Shown: in pieces, positions 1 to 9,180 of the stretch | Layout: every line of letters starts with the position of its first letter | How positions within the stretch are numbered: the first letter of the stretch is position 1 | Source: Gordonibacter sp. 28C | GTDB lineage: Bacteria; Actinomycetota; Coriobacteriia; Coriobacteriales; Eggerthellaceae | Assembly (NCBI RefSeq): GCF_003339845.1 | Contig: NZ_PPTR01000006.1 | Span: forward strand, 157,380-221,379 | Direction: 5' to 3' | Length of the DNA stretch: 64,000 nucleotides | Notes under the pieces: generated by a model | What the model was told of the DNA's origin: nothing | The model's input: the letters and a program-made list of their open reading frames with translations, nothing else | Database searches by the model: none | Program-made: the position numbers and the translations under genes

Positions 1-2
1 GA

Positions 3-1085
3 TACGACGCGGGCGGGCTCGTCGCCTACAACCGCGGACAGGTGATCAACTCCTGGTCGGGCGCCGATGTTTCGGCTTCGGCGAACGGCGGCCACGGAGG
101 CGGCCTGGTCGGTTATTCGGACAGCGGCTCGACGGTGTGGAACAGCTACGCAATGGGACGCGTACGCAGCGGTCACAGCGTGGGCGGCCTCATCGCGCGC
201 AGTTACGCCGACGTGCACAACACCTACTACTGCGGCAGCGAGGTGACGGGGAGCATCCGAGGAAGCTTCATCGGCGAGAACCATCACGACGTGTTCTCGA
301 GCTTCGTGCGCAAAGACGTGGTATCGAAACCGTTCGGAACCGGCTACCAGGGGGACAGCCCCGACGCGAGCCTAACCGTGATGGAAAACGAAGCCATGGC
401 CTCGTTCCTACTCGAGCAAGCCCTCAACAAGGAAGTCGTCGGCAACATGAACTTCTGGACGTGGAACGCGGAAGAAAACAACGGCTACCCCTATCAGCTG
501 AAGGATCCGATGATCCAGCGAACCGTCACCGACGAGGCGACCGGCGTCACCCTCACGGGAACCATGCACGCCGCCGCCCAGCTCGCCATCGCCCCTCTTA
601 GCGAAAGCGACGTCGAACGCCAAACGCTGTACCGGCATGCGCTTGACAACGGGCTGCTCGGCGCGATGACGGCAAGCTACAACGCCTTCCTGCCGGTGGT
701 GGCGAAGAAGTCGGGGCAATCGCCCCTTGAAGGAACCGTCACGCTCAGCTTCCCTCTCGCCGAGGGGCAGCGCGGCGGCACCGTCAAAGTCCTGCAGCAG
801 CACGTGGACGGCGTTACGACGCTCGACGCCCTTGTGAAAGACGGCAGGGCGTACGTGGAGATCGACGCGCTCACGCCGTTCGCCGTCGTGACGTCGACGA
901 ACGACGCGGCGCCGTCCGTTCCGGCCGGCAACCCGGCGTCGCTCGCCCCCACAGGCGACGCGATCGACCCGTACACCCCGATGGTGGCCGCCGTAGCCGC
1001 AATCGCCGCGCTGGGATGCGCAATGACGTTCGTTTCGCGCGCATCCGCGCGCGCAAGGCGACAGGCTGACACGACGGACGAATAA
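3..1085 (+). CDS. GLUG-repeat cell-surface protein, C-terminal part
   Basis: The reading frame is open from base 3, so the gene begins before the window; 360 residues are visible. Residues 1-75 contain GLUG-type repeats (G-G-L-V-x-Y-N-x-G-x-V-x-N-S), known from bacterial adhesins and surface proteins. The C-terminus has a sortase-like motif LAPTGD, a hydrophobic helix and a short Arg-rich tail, so the protein is probably cell-wall anchored; LAPTG departs from the canonical LPxTG but keeps the T-G core. It ends with TAA about 60 bases before the alkyl-sulfatase-like gene on the same strand. Its ligand cannot be told from sequence. Confidence 0.85.
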   Translation, partial: YDAGGLVAYNRGQVINSWSGADVSASANGGHGGGLVGYSDSGSTVWNSYAMGRVRSGHSVGGLIARSYADVHNTYYCGSEVTGSIRGSFIGENHHDVFSSFVRKDVVSKPFGTGYQGDSPDASLTVMENEAMASFLLEQALNKEVVGNMNFWTWNAEENNGYPYQLKDPMIQRTVTDEATGVTLTGTMHAAAQLAIAPLSESDVERQTLYRHALDNGLLGAMTASYNAFLPVVAKKSGQSPLEGTVTLSFPLAEGQRGGTVKVLQQHVDGVTTLDALVKDGRAYVEIDALTPFAVVTSTNDAAPSVPAGNPASLAPTGDAIDPYTPMVAAVAAIAALGCAMTFVSRASARARRQADTTDE

Positions 1086-1148
1086 GGACATAATTACGCT
1101 CAACGCTTTTTTGCACCATTGAAGACATAAGCGAGAAAAGGACCCGAC

Positions 1149-3257
1149 ATGACCCGACATCATCACGCGCTCGACCGCCGCACGTTCGTGACCGGGGCGT
1201 TCGCCACCGGCGCTCTCGTGGCAGCGGGAAGCGCCCTGTGCGGCTGCGCGGCTGGGGGCGCCGAAGCCGACGGCGCATCTGCCGGGAAAGCCGCGCTCGA
1301 CAACTTGAACGCCGACGTGAAACCCGCGACCGACGCCACCGCCGAAGCCAACGAGGGCGTGTACGCCCTGCTCGACTTCTCCGACGAAACCGAGCGGGAG
1401 TTCGCCACGCGCGGGCTCATAGCCGCGCCCGACACGCTGGAGATCGCCGACGACAACGGCAAGGTGGTGTGGAGCCAGAAAGCCTACGCGTTCCTCGACG
1501 GCTCGGGCAACGCCGGCGACGTGGACGAAACGAGCGCGGCGGCCGACGCGGACGGAACCGGCCCTGCCGACGCGCCCGACACCGCCAACCCCAGCCTCTG
1601 GCGCAACGCCCAGATCAACCACCTCTACGGCCTGTTCGAGGTCATGGACGGCATCTACCAGGTGCGCGGCTACGATATGACGAACATCACCTTCGTCCGC
1701 GGCGACACGGGCTGGATCGTGTTCGACCCGCTTATGAGCTGCGAGTGCTCGCGCGCCGCGTTCCAGCTGGTAACCGACAACCTGGGCGAGCGCCCGGTGA
1801 CGGGCATCGTGATGAGCCATCCCCACATCGACCACTACGGCGGCATCAAGGGCATCGTGTCCGAGGAGGAGGTCGCCGCGCGCAACATCCCCATCATCGT
1901 GCCGCAGGGCTTCGCCGAGCACGCCGTGGCCGAGAACGTGTACGCCGGCAACGCCATGGGCCGGCGCGCCGGCTACCAGTACGGCACGTTCCTGAAGGCC
2001 TCGCCCACCGGCAAGCTGTCCATCGGCATCGGCATGGGGCAATCCACGGGCACCGTATCCTACCTGGCGCCGAACGACGTCGTCACGACGACGGGCGAGA
2101 CGCGCACCGTCGACGGCGTGGACATGGAGTTCCAGATGACGCCCGGCACCGAGGCTCCGGCCGAGATGAACACGTGGTTCCCCGGCTACCGGGCGCTGTG
2201 GGTGGCCGAGAACTGCACGGCGACGCTGCACAACCTGTACACCCTGCGCGGCGCGGAGGTGCGCGACGGCAACGCCTGGGCGAACTACCTCATGGAAACG
2301 CTCGCACGTTACGGCAACGAGGCCCAGGTGACGTTCCAGGCGCACAACTGGCCGCACTGGGGCGCCGACTTCATCCGCGACTACCTCACGAACACCGCCG
2401 CCCTGTACAAGTTCATCGCCGACCAAACGCTCATGTACGTGAACCAGGGCCTTACGTCCAACGAGATCGCCCACGCCATCAAGCTGCCTGCCGACCTGGA
2501 GAAGAACTGGTACACGCGCCAGTACTACGGCACGGTGTCGCACAACGCGAAGGCCGTGTACCAGAAGTACATGGGCTGGTACGACGCGAACCCCGTGCAC
2601 CTGGCCGCCCTGCCCCCGGCGGAGTCGGCCAAGAAGTTCGTGGAATACTTCGGCGACGCGGACGCCGTGCTGGCGAAGGCCGCGAAGGATTTCGAAGCGG
2701 GTGCGTACCAGTGGGTTGCCGAGGTGACGAACCTCGTGGTGTTCGCCGACCCCGGCAACCGTGCCGCGCGCCTGCTGTGCGCCGACGCGCTCGAGCAGCT
2801 GGGCTTCCAAGCCGAATCGGGCCCCTGGCGCAACGCCTACCTCACCGGCGCGAAGGAGCTGCGCGACGGCGTGGACGCCGACCCGAAATACCAGGCCACC
2901 GGCAGTTCCGACATCCTGCGCGCCATGACGCCCGCCATGATGCTGGACTACCTGGGCATCCTGCTGGACGCGAACGCGGCCGAGAACCTGAACCTCACCG
3001 TGAACCTGGCGTTCACCGACGAGGACCCCTACCTGCTGACCGTGCGCTCGGGCGTCGTGCTGTACGAACGCGGCACGCAGGCGGAAGATGCCGACGCCAC
3101 GCTCTCGATGCCGCGCCTGGGCATGTTCGCCATCCTCAACCGCGACGCCGACGCGCAGGCCGCCTCGATAGCCGTCGAAGGGGACCAAAACGTCATCGCC
3201 AAGCTCACCGAGCACCTGACGGAGTTCGACTTCTTCTTCAACATCGTGGAGCCGTAA
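1149..3257 (+). CDS. Tat-exported alkyl-sulfatase-like metallo-beta-lactamase-fold lipoprotein
   Basis: A 702-residue protein of the SdsA1/BDS1 type, which hydrolyses primary or linear alkyl sulfate esters. The N-terminus carries a twin-arginine motif (DRRTFVTG) followed by a hydrophobic stretch and a lipobox-like LCGC, so export by Tat and lipid anchoring outside the membrane is likely. The metallo-beta-lactamase motif H-P-H-I-D-H is at residues 224-229 and would bind two zinc ions. The middle resembles the alkyl-sulfatase dimerisation domain and the last ~130 residues the SCP2-like domain of the family; full length matches. The substrate in a gut-type organism could be a sulfated surfactant, steroid or host lipid; this is inference. 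Confidence 0.85.
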   Translation: MTRHHHALDRRTFVTGAFATGALVAAGSALCGCAAGGAEADGASAGKAALDNLNADVKPATDATAEANEGVYALLDFSDETEREFATRGLIAAPDTLEIADDNGKVVWSQKAYAFLDGSGNAGDVDETSAAADADGTGPADAPDTANPSLWRNAQINHLYGLFEVMDGIYQVRGYDMTNITFVRGDTGWIVFDPLMSCECSRAAFQLVTDNLGERPVTGIVMSHPHIDHYGGIKGIVSEEEVAARNIPIIVPQGFAEHAVAENVYAGNAMGRRAGYQYGTFLKASPTGKLSIGIGMGQSTGTVSYLAPNDVVTTTGETRTVDGVDMEFQMTPGTEAPAEMNTWFPGYRALWVAENCTATLHNLYTLRGAEVRDGNAWANYLMETLARYGNEAQVTFQAHNWPHWGADFIRDYLTNTAALYKFIADQTLMYVNQGLTSNEIAHAIKLPADLEKNWYTRQYYGTVSHNAKAVYQKYMGWYDANPVHLAALPPAESAKKFVEYFGDADAVLAKAAKDFEAGAYQWVAEVTNLVVFADPGNRAARLLCADALEQLGFQAESGPWRNAYLTGAKELRDGVDADPKYQATGSSDILRAMTPAMMLDYLGILLDANAAENLNLTVNLAFTDEDPYLLTVRSGVVLYERGTQAEDADATLSMPRLGMFAILNRDADAQAASIAVEGDQNVIAKLTEHLTEFDFFFNIVEP

Positions 3258-3286
3258 GGGAGGAAAAGCGGAAGCAGGGCCGGTAC

Positions 3287-3760
3287 CTAGACCTCCTCGC
3301 CGAACAGCAGCCGGAAGATGTAGCGCGTGATGGTGGCGCGGCGCACCACGCCCACCAGCACGCCCTTGTCGTCCACCACGGGGATCTTCTTGTACTTGCG
3401 CTTGCCCAGGATGTCGGCCACGCTGCCGACGGACTGGTCGGGCAGCACGCACAGCACCTTCTTCGTGGCCAGCTCCATGACGTTGCGGTCTTTGAGAGCG
3501 CGCGCCTTGTCCTCGAACGACTCGTTGTCGTACAGCAGCATGGTGGAGTAGCCGCTGAATATGGAGCGCGTCTTCTGCTCGGCCACGGCCTTCATGATGT
3601 CGCCGTCGCTGATGAAGCCCACCACCCGGTCGTCCTCGTCCACCACCGTGATGCCGCTCGTGCCCTTCTCGCTGAATATCTGCACGACCTCGCCGAGCGT
3701 CTGGTCGTAGCGGCAGGTGTAGGCCTCCTGCTCCATGATGTCCTTCACCGGGTGTTTCAT
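3287..3760 (-). CDS. CBS-domain pair protein
   Basis: A 157-residue protein made almost entirely of two CBS domains (about residues 8-65 and 90-145), the module that binds adenine nucleotides and regulates partner proteins. Each half has the expected T-x-x-E/D pattern around GITVVDEDDRVVGFISDGDI and KIPVVDDKGVLVGVV. The start ATG overlaps the stop of the upstream MFS gene by 4 bases (ATGA), so the two are translationally coupled and co-transcribed. It may sense cell energy state for the transporter, but nothing in the sequence proves contact. Confidence 0.85.
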   Translation of the reverse strand: MKHPVKDIMEQEAYTCRYDQTLGEVVQIFSEKGTSGITVVDEDDRVVGFISDGDIMKAVAEQKTRSIFSGYSTMLLYDNESFEDKARALKDRNVMELATKKVLCVLPDQSVGSVADILGKRKYKKIPVVDDKGVLVGVVRRATITRYIFRLLFGEEV

Positions 3761-5349
3761 AAGGCTGCTCCCTCGGGGGTCTCGTGCGCGACGGGCGGCT
3801 GGGCGCCTCGCGCGGTTTCGCCGGCACGTGCGGTTTTCGGCACCGGCGTCGATTCGGCAAGACGCGCCGCGACCTCGTCGTCGGCCACCGTCGAATCCGG
3901 AACCAGCTCGATGCTCGCCGCGCCGCGCTGTTCCGGCTTGCGGCGGTTGCGCACCTTCAGAACGGCCAGCACGAGCGCCACGGCGGCGATGGCGGCCGAA
4001 ACGCCGTAGGCCACGTCGATGCCGGCGGCGGTGGACTGCACGGGGCCGGCGTCGGCGTTGGCCGCCGTCACCATCGTCATGATGGTGACGATGAGCGCCG
4101 TCGATATGGCGCCGCCCACCTGGCGGCCGGTGTTGGAGATGGCGTTGCCGTGCGCTATCTGGTCGTTCTCAAGCGAGTTGATGCCCCAGGTGGTGATGGG
4201 CATGTTGGCCAGCGTCAAGCCCGACGACTGTACGACGTAGGCGCACACCAAGTACCAGATGGCCGTGGTCGACCCCACGAACGCGAGCGCCAGCATGGAA
4301 CCGAACAGCCCGGTCAGGCCCACGACCGCGATGACGCGCGGCCCGAACCTGTCGAACAGCATGCCGCTCACGGGGCTTAAGAAGATGGTGCACACCGCTC
4401 CCGGCGTCATGAGGATGCCGGTCTCGAACGCCGTCAGACCCAGCACGTTCTGCAGGTAGATGGGCAGGATGACGCTGCCCACGGACAGCGCCGAGTTGAT
4501 GACCGTGACGATGACGGCCGAGTAGGCGAACGTCGGGCGCTTCAGCACGCGCAGCTGCAGCAGCGGCTCGTCGATGTGCAGCTGGCGCCGCACGAACCAC
4601 ACGAGCGCCGCCACGCCCACGATGATGGGCAGCACGACCAGAGGGCTTCCCCACCCCAGCGTGCTCGCGCTGGAGAACCCGTACAACAGGCCGCCGAACG
4701 CCACCGTGGACAGCAGGATGGAGGGCACGTCGAGGTGCGGCCGCTTGAGCTCGCCCACGTTCGCCAGCAAAAAGAAGCTCACTGCCAGCACGATCACGGC
4801 CAACGGCAGCATGGCGCCGAACATGGCGCGCCAGCCCATGGCGTCGATGATGCCGCCCGCCACCACGGGGCCGGCGGCCGGCGCGCAGCTCATGACGATG
4901 CCCGACATGCCCATGGCCGTGCCGCGCTTCTCGGGCGGGAAGATGAGCATGGGCACCACGGCCACGAGCGGCAGCTGCACGCCCGCGCCGGCCGCCTGCA
5001 GAACGCGGCCCACGATGAGCACGGGGAACGACGGCGCCACCGCGCAGAGCGCCGTGCCCGCGATGAACGCGATCATGGACGCGAAGAAGAGCTTGCGCGT
5101 GGGGAACCGGTCGATCAGAAACCCGCTGATGGGAACCATGATCCCGTTCACCAGCAGGTAGATGGACGTCACCCACTGCGCCGTGCCGGCCGTGATGTCG
5201 AACGTCTCCATGAGCTTCGGCAAGGCCGGGGAGAGGACGGTCTGGTTCAGGATGGCGAGGAACGCGCCGGCCAGCACGACCCCGATGATGGTGAGCTCCT
5301 TGCGCGTGGCCTTGTGCTGCTGCGCGGCCACCGGTTGTTCTGCTTTCAA
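3757..5349 (-). CDS. MFS multidrug efflux transporter, DHA2 (EmrB/QacA) family
   Basis: A 530-residue membrane protein with the 14-helix pattern of the DHA2 family, proton-driven drug exporters. The region PISGFLIDRFPTRKLF is the motif-A loop between helices 2 and 3, and the segment around GPVVAGGIIDAMGWRAMF matches the family's motif C. The start chosen is TTG at 5349, with AAAGG about 12 bases upstream; an in-frame extension to 5478 gives a very basic leader without family character and is rejected. The gene is first in a two-gene unit with the CBS protein. Two tiny overlapping reading frames lie in its leader (5537-5682). Substrate unknown. Confidence 0.85.
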   Translation of the reverse strand: MKAEQPVAAQQHKATRKELTIIGVVLAGAFLAILNQTVLSPALPKLMETFDITAGTAQWVTSIYLLVNGIMVPISGFLIDRFPTRKLFFASMIAFIAGTALCAVAPSFPVLIVGRVLQAAGAGVQLPLVAVVPMLIFPPEKRGTAMGMSGIVMSCAPAAGPVVAGGIIDAMGWRAMFGAMLPLAVIVLAVSFFLLANVGELKRPHLDVPSILLSTVAFGGLLYGFSSASTLGWGSPLVVLPIIVGVAALVWFVRRQLHIDEPLLQLRVLKRPTFAYSAVIVTVINSALSVGSVILPIYLQNVLGLTAFETGILMTPGAVCTIFLSPVSGMLFDRFGPRVIAVVGLTGLFGSMLALAFVGSTTAIWYLVCAYVVQSSGLTLANMPITTWGINSLENDQIAHGNAISNTGRQVGGAISTALIVTIMTMVTAANADAGPVQSTAAGIDVAYGVSAAIAAVALVLAVLKVRNRRKPEQRGAASIELVPDSTVADDEVAARLAESTPVPKTARAGETARGAQPPVAHETPEGAAL

Positions 5350-5851
5350 AACTTGGTCACTGCCTTTCTTCGGAAAGAGCAGGCGCCGACGAGGCGTGCG
5401 GACGCGACGTTTGAGCGGCGGTCGAACGGAAAGCGCGGCGGTTCGCCTGCGCGGATGCTCGATCGCGTCGTGCGCCAACGGCCTTGCGGGCCCTATGCGG
5501 TTGGAAAGATTGGTGGGGTTCGAAGAAAGCTGCCGCTTACCACAGCATGTTCGAACGGGACGTCGTCGCCTCGGCGCGACGTGTCGGGAAGGCGGTCATC
5601 AGAGGAATCCCTTCCACACGCCCGCCTGCACGGGTTCCGCGGCATCGTGTCGCATCAAAGCCTCGCCGTGAAGCGCCGTCATGCCGTCTCACCCCTGTGG
5701 TTGCGCGCGCTGGGAGCGCGCTTTCTCGTCTCGTTCCCCTCAAGTATAGCGAAGTGAAAATACCCCGTACCTTCGAGAAAGTTCGCCGTTCAAACGAACT
5801 CCACATGACCGCGGAGCCTTGCCAGCCCGGTCGACGGAACGCCCCCGCCAA
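5350..5851 (-). other. Long leader/intergenic region with two tiny overlapping ORFs
   Basis: About 500 bases separate the efflux gene from the terminator of Mo operon A. A -10-like TATACT is read on the minus strand just inside 5757. Downstream on that strand an ATG at 5682 opens a 27-codon ORF ending at 5599, with its TGA overlapping the ATG (TGATG) of a second, 20-codon ORF that ends at 5537. The efflux TTG start follows 190 bases later. This could be leader-peptide control, but coding of these short frames is unproven. No other gene was seen. Confidence 0.3.
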
Positions 5852-5898
5852 AGAAAAAGGCGGCCGGTCCCGGCGACGTGTCGCGGGAACCGGCCGCC
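5852..5898 (-). terminator. Rho-independent terminator of Mo operon A
   Basis: A strong GC-rich hairpin with arms GGCGGCCGGT and ACCGGCCGCC, plus additional pairs inside, is followed on the minus strand by TTTTTCTTT. It begins about 40 bases after the catalytic-subunit stop codon at 5940. Confidence 0.85.
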
Positions 5899-5939
5899 GA
5901 AGCGCGCGGCATGGAAGGCGGGAAGCCACACGCGGACGA

Positions 5940-8900
5940 TCAGGCCTTGCGCACCTCCACGAACAGGTCGAGCTGCGCGGAGCCGCCGCCCACCGGGTCG
6001 CACACGCCGCCGCCTCCTTGGACGGTGGGGTCGTCGGGCAGCAGCTCGTTCATGATGAGGCCGCGTCCGCGGCCTCCGGCGTAGCCGCTCTTCTGCTTGC
6101 CCGGCACGTCGCCGTCGAGCACGCCGGATTCCTCCAGGTAGTCGGGCGCCGGCGCCAGCACCTCGCCGTCGACGACGAGGGGGCGGGCCCGGTACCCCGT
6201 CTGCCCGAACGAGAAGTTGCAGCCCACCACGCCGGGGCGGATGCCCTCGGTCACGCGCACGTGGCCCGATTCCGAGCCCATCGGGCCCGCCACCTTCACG
6301 GCGTCGCCGTTTGCCAGGCCGCGCACCGCGGCGTCGGCCGGGCACATCCACACGAAGTTCTCGGTGCCCGTCTCGCGCAGCCAGGGCGAGGCGATGGTGC
6401 GGTGCGTGCCGTTCGTGCGCGCCTTCCAGTTGACGAAGGCGAGCGGACGCTCGGCCGGGGCCTCGAACGCCGAGCCGTCGGCGTAGGCAACCGGAGTCGC
6501 GGCGGCCAGGCCGTCGAAGTTCTTCCCGGTGAGGGCGTTTTTCGTGGACGCCGTCTTCGGGTCGTAGAACGTGCACAAGCCGGCGTAGCGCGTCTTGATG
6601 AGGTCGCCCTCGTAGCCGTCGTCCTTCGCGGGGTCGGCCGATCCGAACCGGCCGCCGCGATTGAGCACGTAGACCACCTTCGGCCACTCGTCCTCGTCCA
6701 CGGCCGCCTTCCATGCGTCGAGGTCGAACGCGTCGCCCAGCGCGCGGGCGCGCACGCGCTCGAACAGGGCCAGCTCCTCGGCGTCGGCGTCGGGCACCGG
6801 CTCGCCGGCGTAGGCGATGTTCGCGGCCATCTTCAGCCAATAGTCCTGCTCGTTTGAAAGCGGCGCCGTCTGGCCGCTGTCCTTCTTGCCTTTCGGCACG
6901 GCTCCCTCGCCCACGCCCGGCAGGCCGAGTCGTTCCATGATCTCCAGGTAGACGTCCTCAACCGATCGCGGGCCCTCGTAGGCGCGGATGGCGGGCTGGC
7001 CGAACTGGATGAGCTGGTACTGCTGGTTCGGGTAGATGGGCTCCTGGCTGAACCGCTCCAGATAGGTGCGGTCGGGCAGCACGAAGTCGGCGTAGCGGGA
7101 CGTGTCGCCCACCTCCACGTCGAACGACACCAAGAGGTTGATCTTGTCCGTGTCGCACAGCACGTCGGCCATACGGTCGCCGCCGGGCGTGGAGTCGACG
7201 AGCGAATGGCGGTGGATGAACAGCGCGCCCAGGTGGTCGTACACGTACCCCGCGCGCAGCGTGGGCACGATCTCGTGCGAGAGGTTGCCCGGCAGCGGGT
7301 ACCACGGGCGCGGTGCCGGGTAGCCGTCCTGTTTGAAGTAGCTCGTCTTCTCGTACTCCGTCTTCTGGCGCGTGATGGGAATGCCCCAGCCTTCGTGCGC
7401 GTTCGGCACGGATTGCAGGTCGTAGCGCCCCGTGTAGGGGGCGAACTTCGCGGCTGCGGCGATGTGCCCGCCCTTCCAGTCGTGGTTGCCGATGAGGAAG
7501 TTGAGGTACGAGACGGCGCGCACGGCGTCGTAACCGTTCGCGTGCATGGCGGGGCCGCGGTAGCTCATGACGCAGGCGCGCTTGCCGTGCGAGGTGAACT
7601 CGCGCGCCACGTCAACCACGTCGGCCACGTCGATGCCGGCCGCGGCGGCGTACTCCTCGATCGTGCGCTCGGCCAGGCGCTCCTTGAGAAGCGCGAACAC
7701 GCTCGCAACCCGCGTGGGCTTGCCCTTCACGTCCACCACGCCGTCCACCTCGAGGTCGGCGGGGCCGCCGAGCTCGTCGGCCGCCACGAGCTCGCCGCCC
7801 GCGAACACGAACCGCGCGTCGTCGGCAAGGCCGCCCTCGCCCGAGCGCCCGAGCAGCTTCGCCGTGACCACGGGCCTGTTCGGCAGGTCGACGGCCACGA
7901 GGTGCGTGGCGTCCGACCAGGTGGGCTCGCCCAAGGCGGCCGCCGCCTTCTTGCCGGGCGCGCGCAGATAGGCTTCGTCGTAGCGTTCGTTCTGCACGAT
8001 CCACGAGGCCATGGCGAACGCGAGGTCCGCGTCGTGGCCGGGAACGACCGGCAGCCACACGTCGGCCTTCGAGGCGCTGCGGCCCTGGCGCGGGTCCACC
8101 ACGACAAGCTTCATGCCCCGCTCGCGCGCCACCGACAGGCGCGGCGCAAGCCAGGTCGGCCCCTTGTTCGCGGTCATGGGCTCGGTGCCCCAGATGATGA
8201 GGCACTCGCAGTGGTCGATGTCGGCGTACATGCGCTTGTGCCCCGTGGTGGGGTGCGTGCGCGCGTTGCCCATCACGCCGGTCATGCCGCACACGCCGCC
8301 GTGGTTGAAGTTGTTCACCGAACCGAAGCACTTCTGCGTGAAGCGGTCGCCTATGAGGAACATGCGGTCGCCGCCGCAGCTGCAGAACAGGTTGGACTTC
8401 GGCCCCAGGTCGGGATGCTCCACGTCGATGAGCTTGTCGGCCCATTTCTGAGCGAACGCGTCCTTCGCCATCTCTCCGGCCTCCACCAAGGCGACGTCGG
8501 CCTCCACGTCCTTCTTGGGAGCGTAGGCCCACCATTCGGCCACGCCCGGCGTGCCGAGCGACGGCGAGCCGTTCACGATCTCGTCGACAGCCTCGTCCCA
8601 CGACACCGTCTCCCACTCGTCGGAGCCGCGCCCGCCCACGCGGCGCAGCGGCTGGGTGACGCGCAGCGCGTCGTGAGCGAGCTGGATGCCCGCCTGGCCC
8701 TTCAGGCAGATCATGCCGCCGTTGGTCGCGCGACCCTCCACGGCCATGGAGCCGTCGGGCGCGAGCGCGTCGACCGGCGCGGTGCCGTAGGACACGGGCG
8801 CGTAGGGCTGCGAGTTGAGCGGCGAGTAGGGGTTGCCGGATATCTTGCGCACGAGCGCCGTGGCGCCCTCCGCCGCGGCCGCGCCCTCCGCGGCGTCGGC

Positions 8901-9158
8901 CACGCGCACCTTGATGGTGCAGTAGGTGTTGCAGTTGTTGCACATGGACAGCACCACGTCGTCGGCACCGTAGGCATCGGACGCCCGGCCCCGGCCGTGC
9001 GGGCTGTCGGTCAGCGGGTCGTTCGAAGCCATGTAGGCGCCCAAGCCCGCACCGCCCGCCAGCGCGCCCAGGGCCACGGCGGCGCTCGCGCCCACGACCG
9101 CCCTGCGCGACGGCGTGCCGAACGCCCCGCGCGAATCCTCGTTATGCCATTGATCCAT
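5940..9158 (-). CDS. Molybdopterin (bis-MGD) oxidoreductase catalytic subunit, large Ttr/Phs-like type
   Basis: A 1072-residue protein of the DMSO-reductase superfamily. A Tat signal (SRRAVVGASA) near residue 18 sends it outside the membrane. A 4Fe-4S motif C73-x2-C76-x3-C80 with a fourth Cys in ICLKG follows. The molybdenum ligand is predicted as Cys290 in HGGVCGMTG. Domain order and size resemble tetrathionate reductase TtrA-like enzymes, but the substrate is not readable. The ATG at 9158 has GGGAGGG 8 bases upstream; the longer frame to 9239 would run into the upstream NrfD gene. It is last in a three-gene operon with NrfD (9181-10446) and FeS (10452-11099) subunits. No TorD-type chaperone is in this operon. 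Confidence 0.9.
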   Translation of the reverse strand: MDQWHNEDSRGAFGTPSRRAVVGASAAVALGALAGGAGLGAYMASNDPLTDSPHGRGRASDAYGADDVVLSMCNNCNTYCTIKVRVADAAEGAAAAEGATALVRKISGNPYSPLNSQPYAPVSYGTAPVDALAPDGSMAVEGRATNGGMICLKGQAGIQLAHDALRVTQPLRRVGGRGSDEWETVSWDEAVDEIVNGSPSLGTPGVAEWWAYAPKKDVEADVALVEAGEMAKDAFAQKWADKLIDVEHPDLGPKSNLFCSCGGDRMFLIGDRFTQKCFGSVNNFNHGGVCGMTGVMGNARTHPTTGHKRMYADIDHCECLIIWGTEPMTANKGPTWLAPRLSVARERGMKLVVVDPRQGRSASKADVWLPVVPGHDADLAFAMASWIVQNERYDEAYLRAPGKKAAAALGEPTWSDATHLVAVDLPNRPVVTAKLLGRSGEGGLADDARFVFAGGELVAADELGGPADLEVDGVVDVKGKPTRVASVFALLKERLAERTIEEYAAAAGIDVADVVDVAREFTSHGKRACVMSYRGPAMHANGYDAVRAVSYLNFLIGNHDWKGGHIAAAAKFAPYTGRYDLQSVPNAHEGWGIPITRQKTEYEKTSYFKQDGYPAPRPWYPLPGNLSHEIVPTLRAGYVYDHLGALFIHRHSLVDSTPGGDRMADVLCDTDKINLLVSFDVEVGDTSRYADFVLPDRTYLERFSQEPIYPNQQYQLIQFGQPAIRAYEGPRSVEDVYLEIMERLGLPGVGEGAVPKGKKDSGQTAPLSNEQDYWLKMAANIAYAGEPVPDADAEELALFERVRARALGDAFDLDAWKAAVDEDEWPKVVYVLNRGGRFGSADPAKDDGYEGDLIKTRYAGLCTFYDPKTASTKNALTGKNFDGLAAATPVAYADGSAFEAPAERPLAFVNWKARTNGTHRTIASPWLRETGTENFVWMCPADAAVRGLANGDAVKVAGPMGSESGHVRVTEGIRPGVVGCNFSFGQTGYRARPLVVDGEVLAPAPDYLEESGVLDGDVPGKQKSGYAGGRGRGLIMNELLPDDPTVQGGGGVCDPVGGGSAQLDLFVEVRKA

Positions 9159-9180
9159 CGTTGCCCTCCCGTCTTGCCGC

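Noticed and set aside
408..3860. 1150-codon open frame on the minus strand
   Set aside because: It is antisense to the alkyl-sulfatase-like gene and surface protein; Arg/Gly/His-rich, without domains, a high-GC shadow frame.
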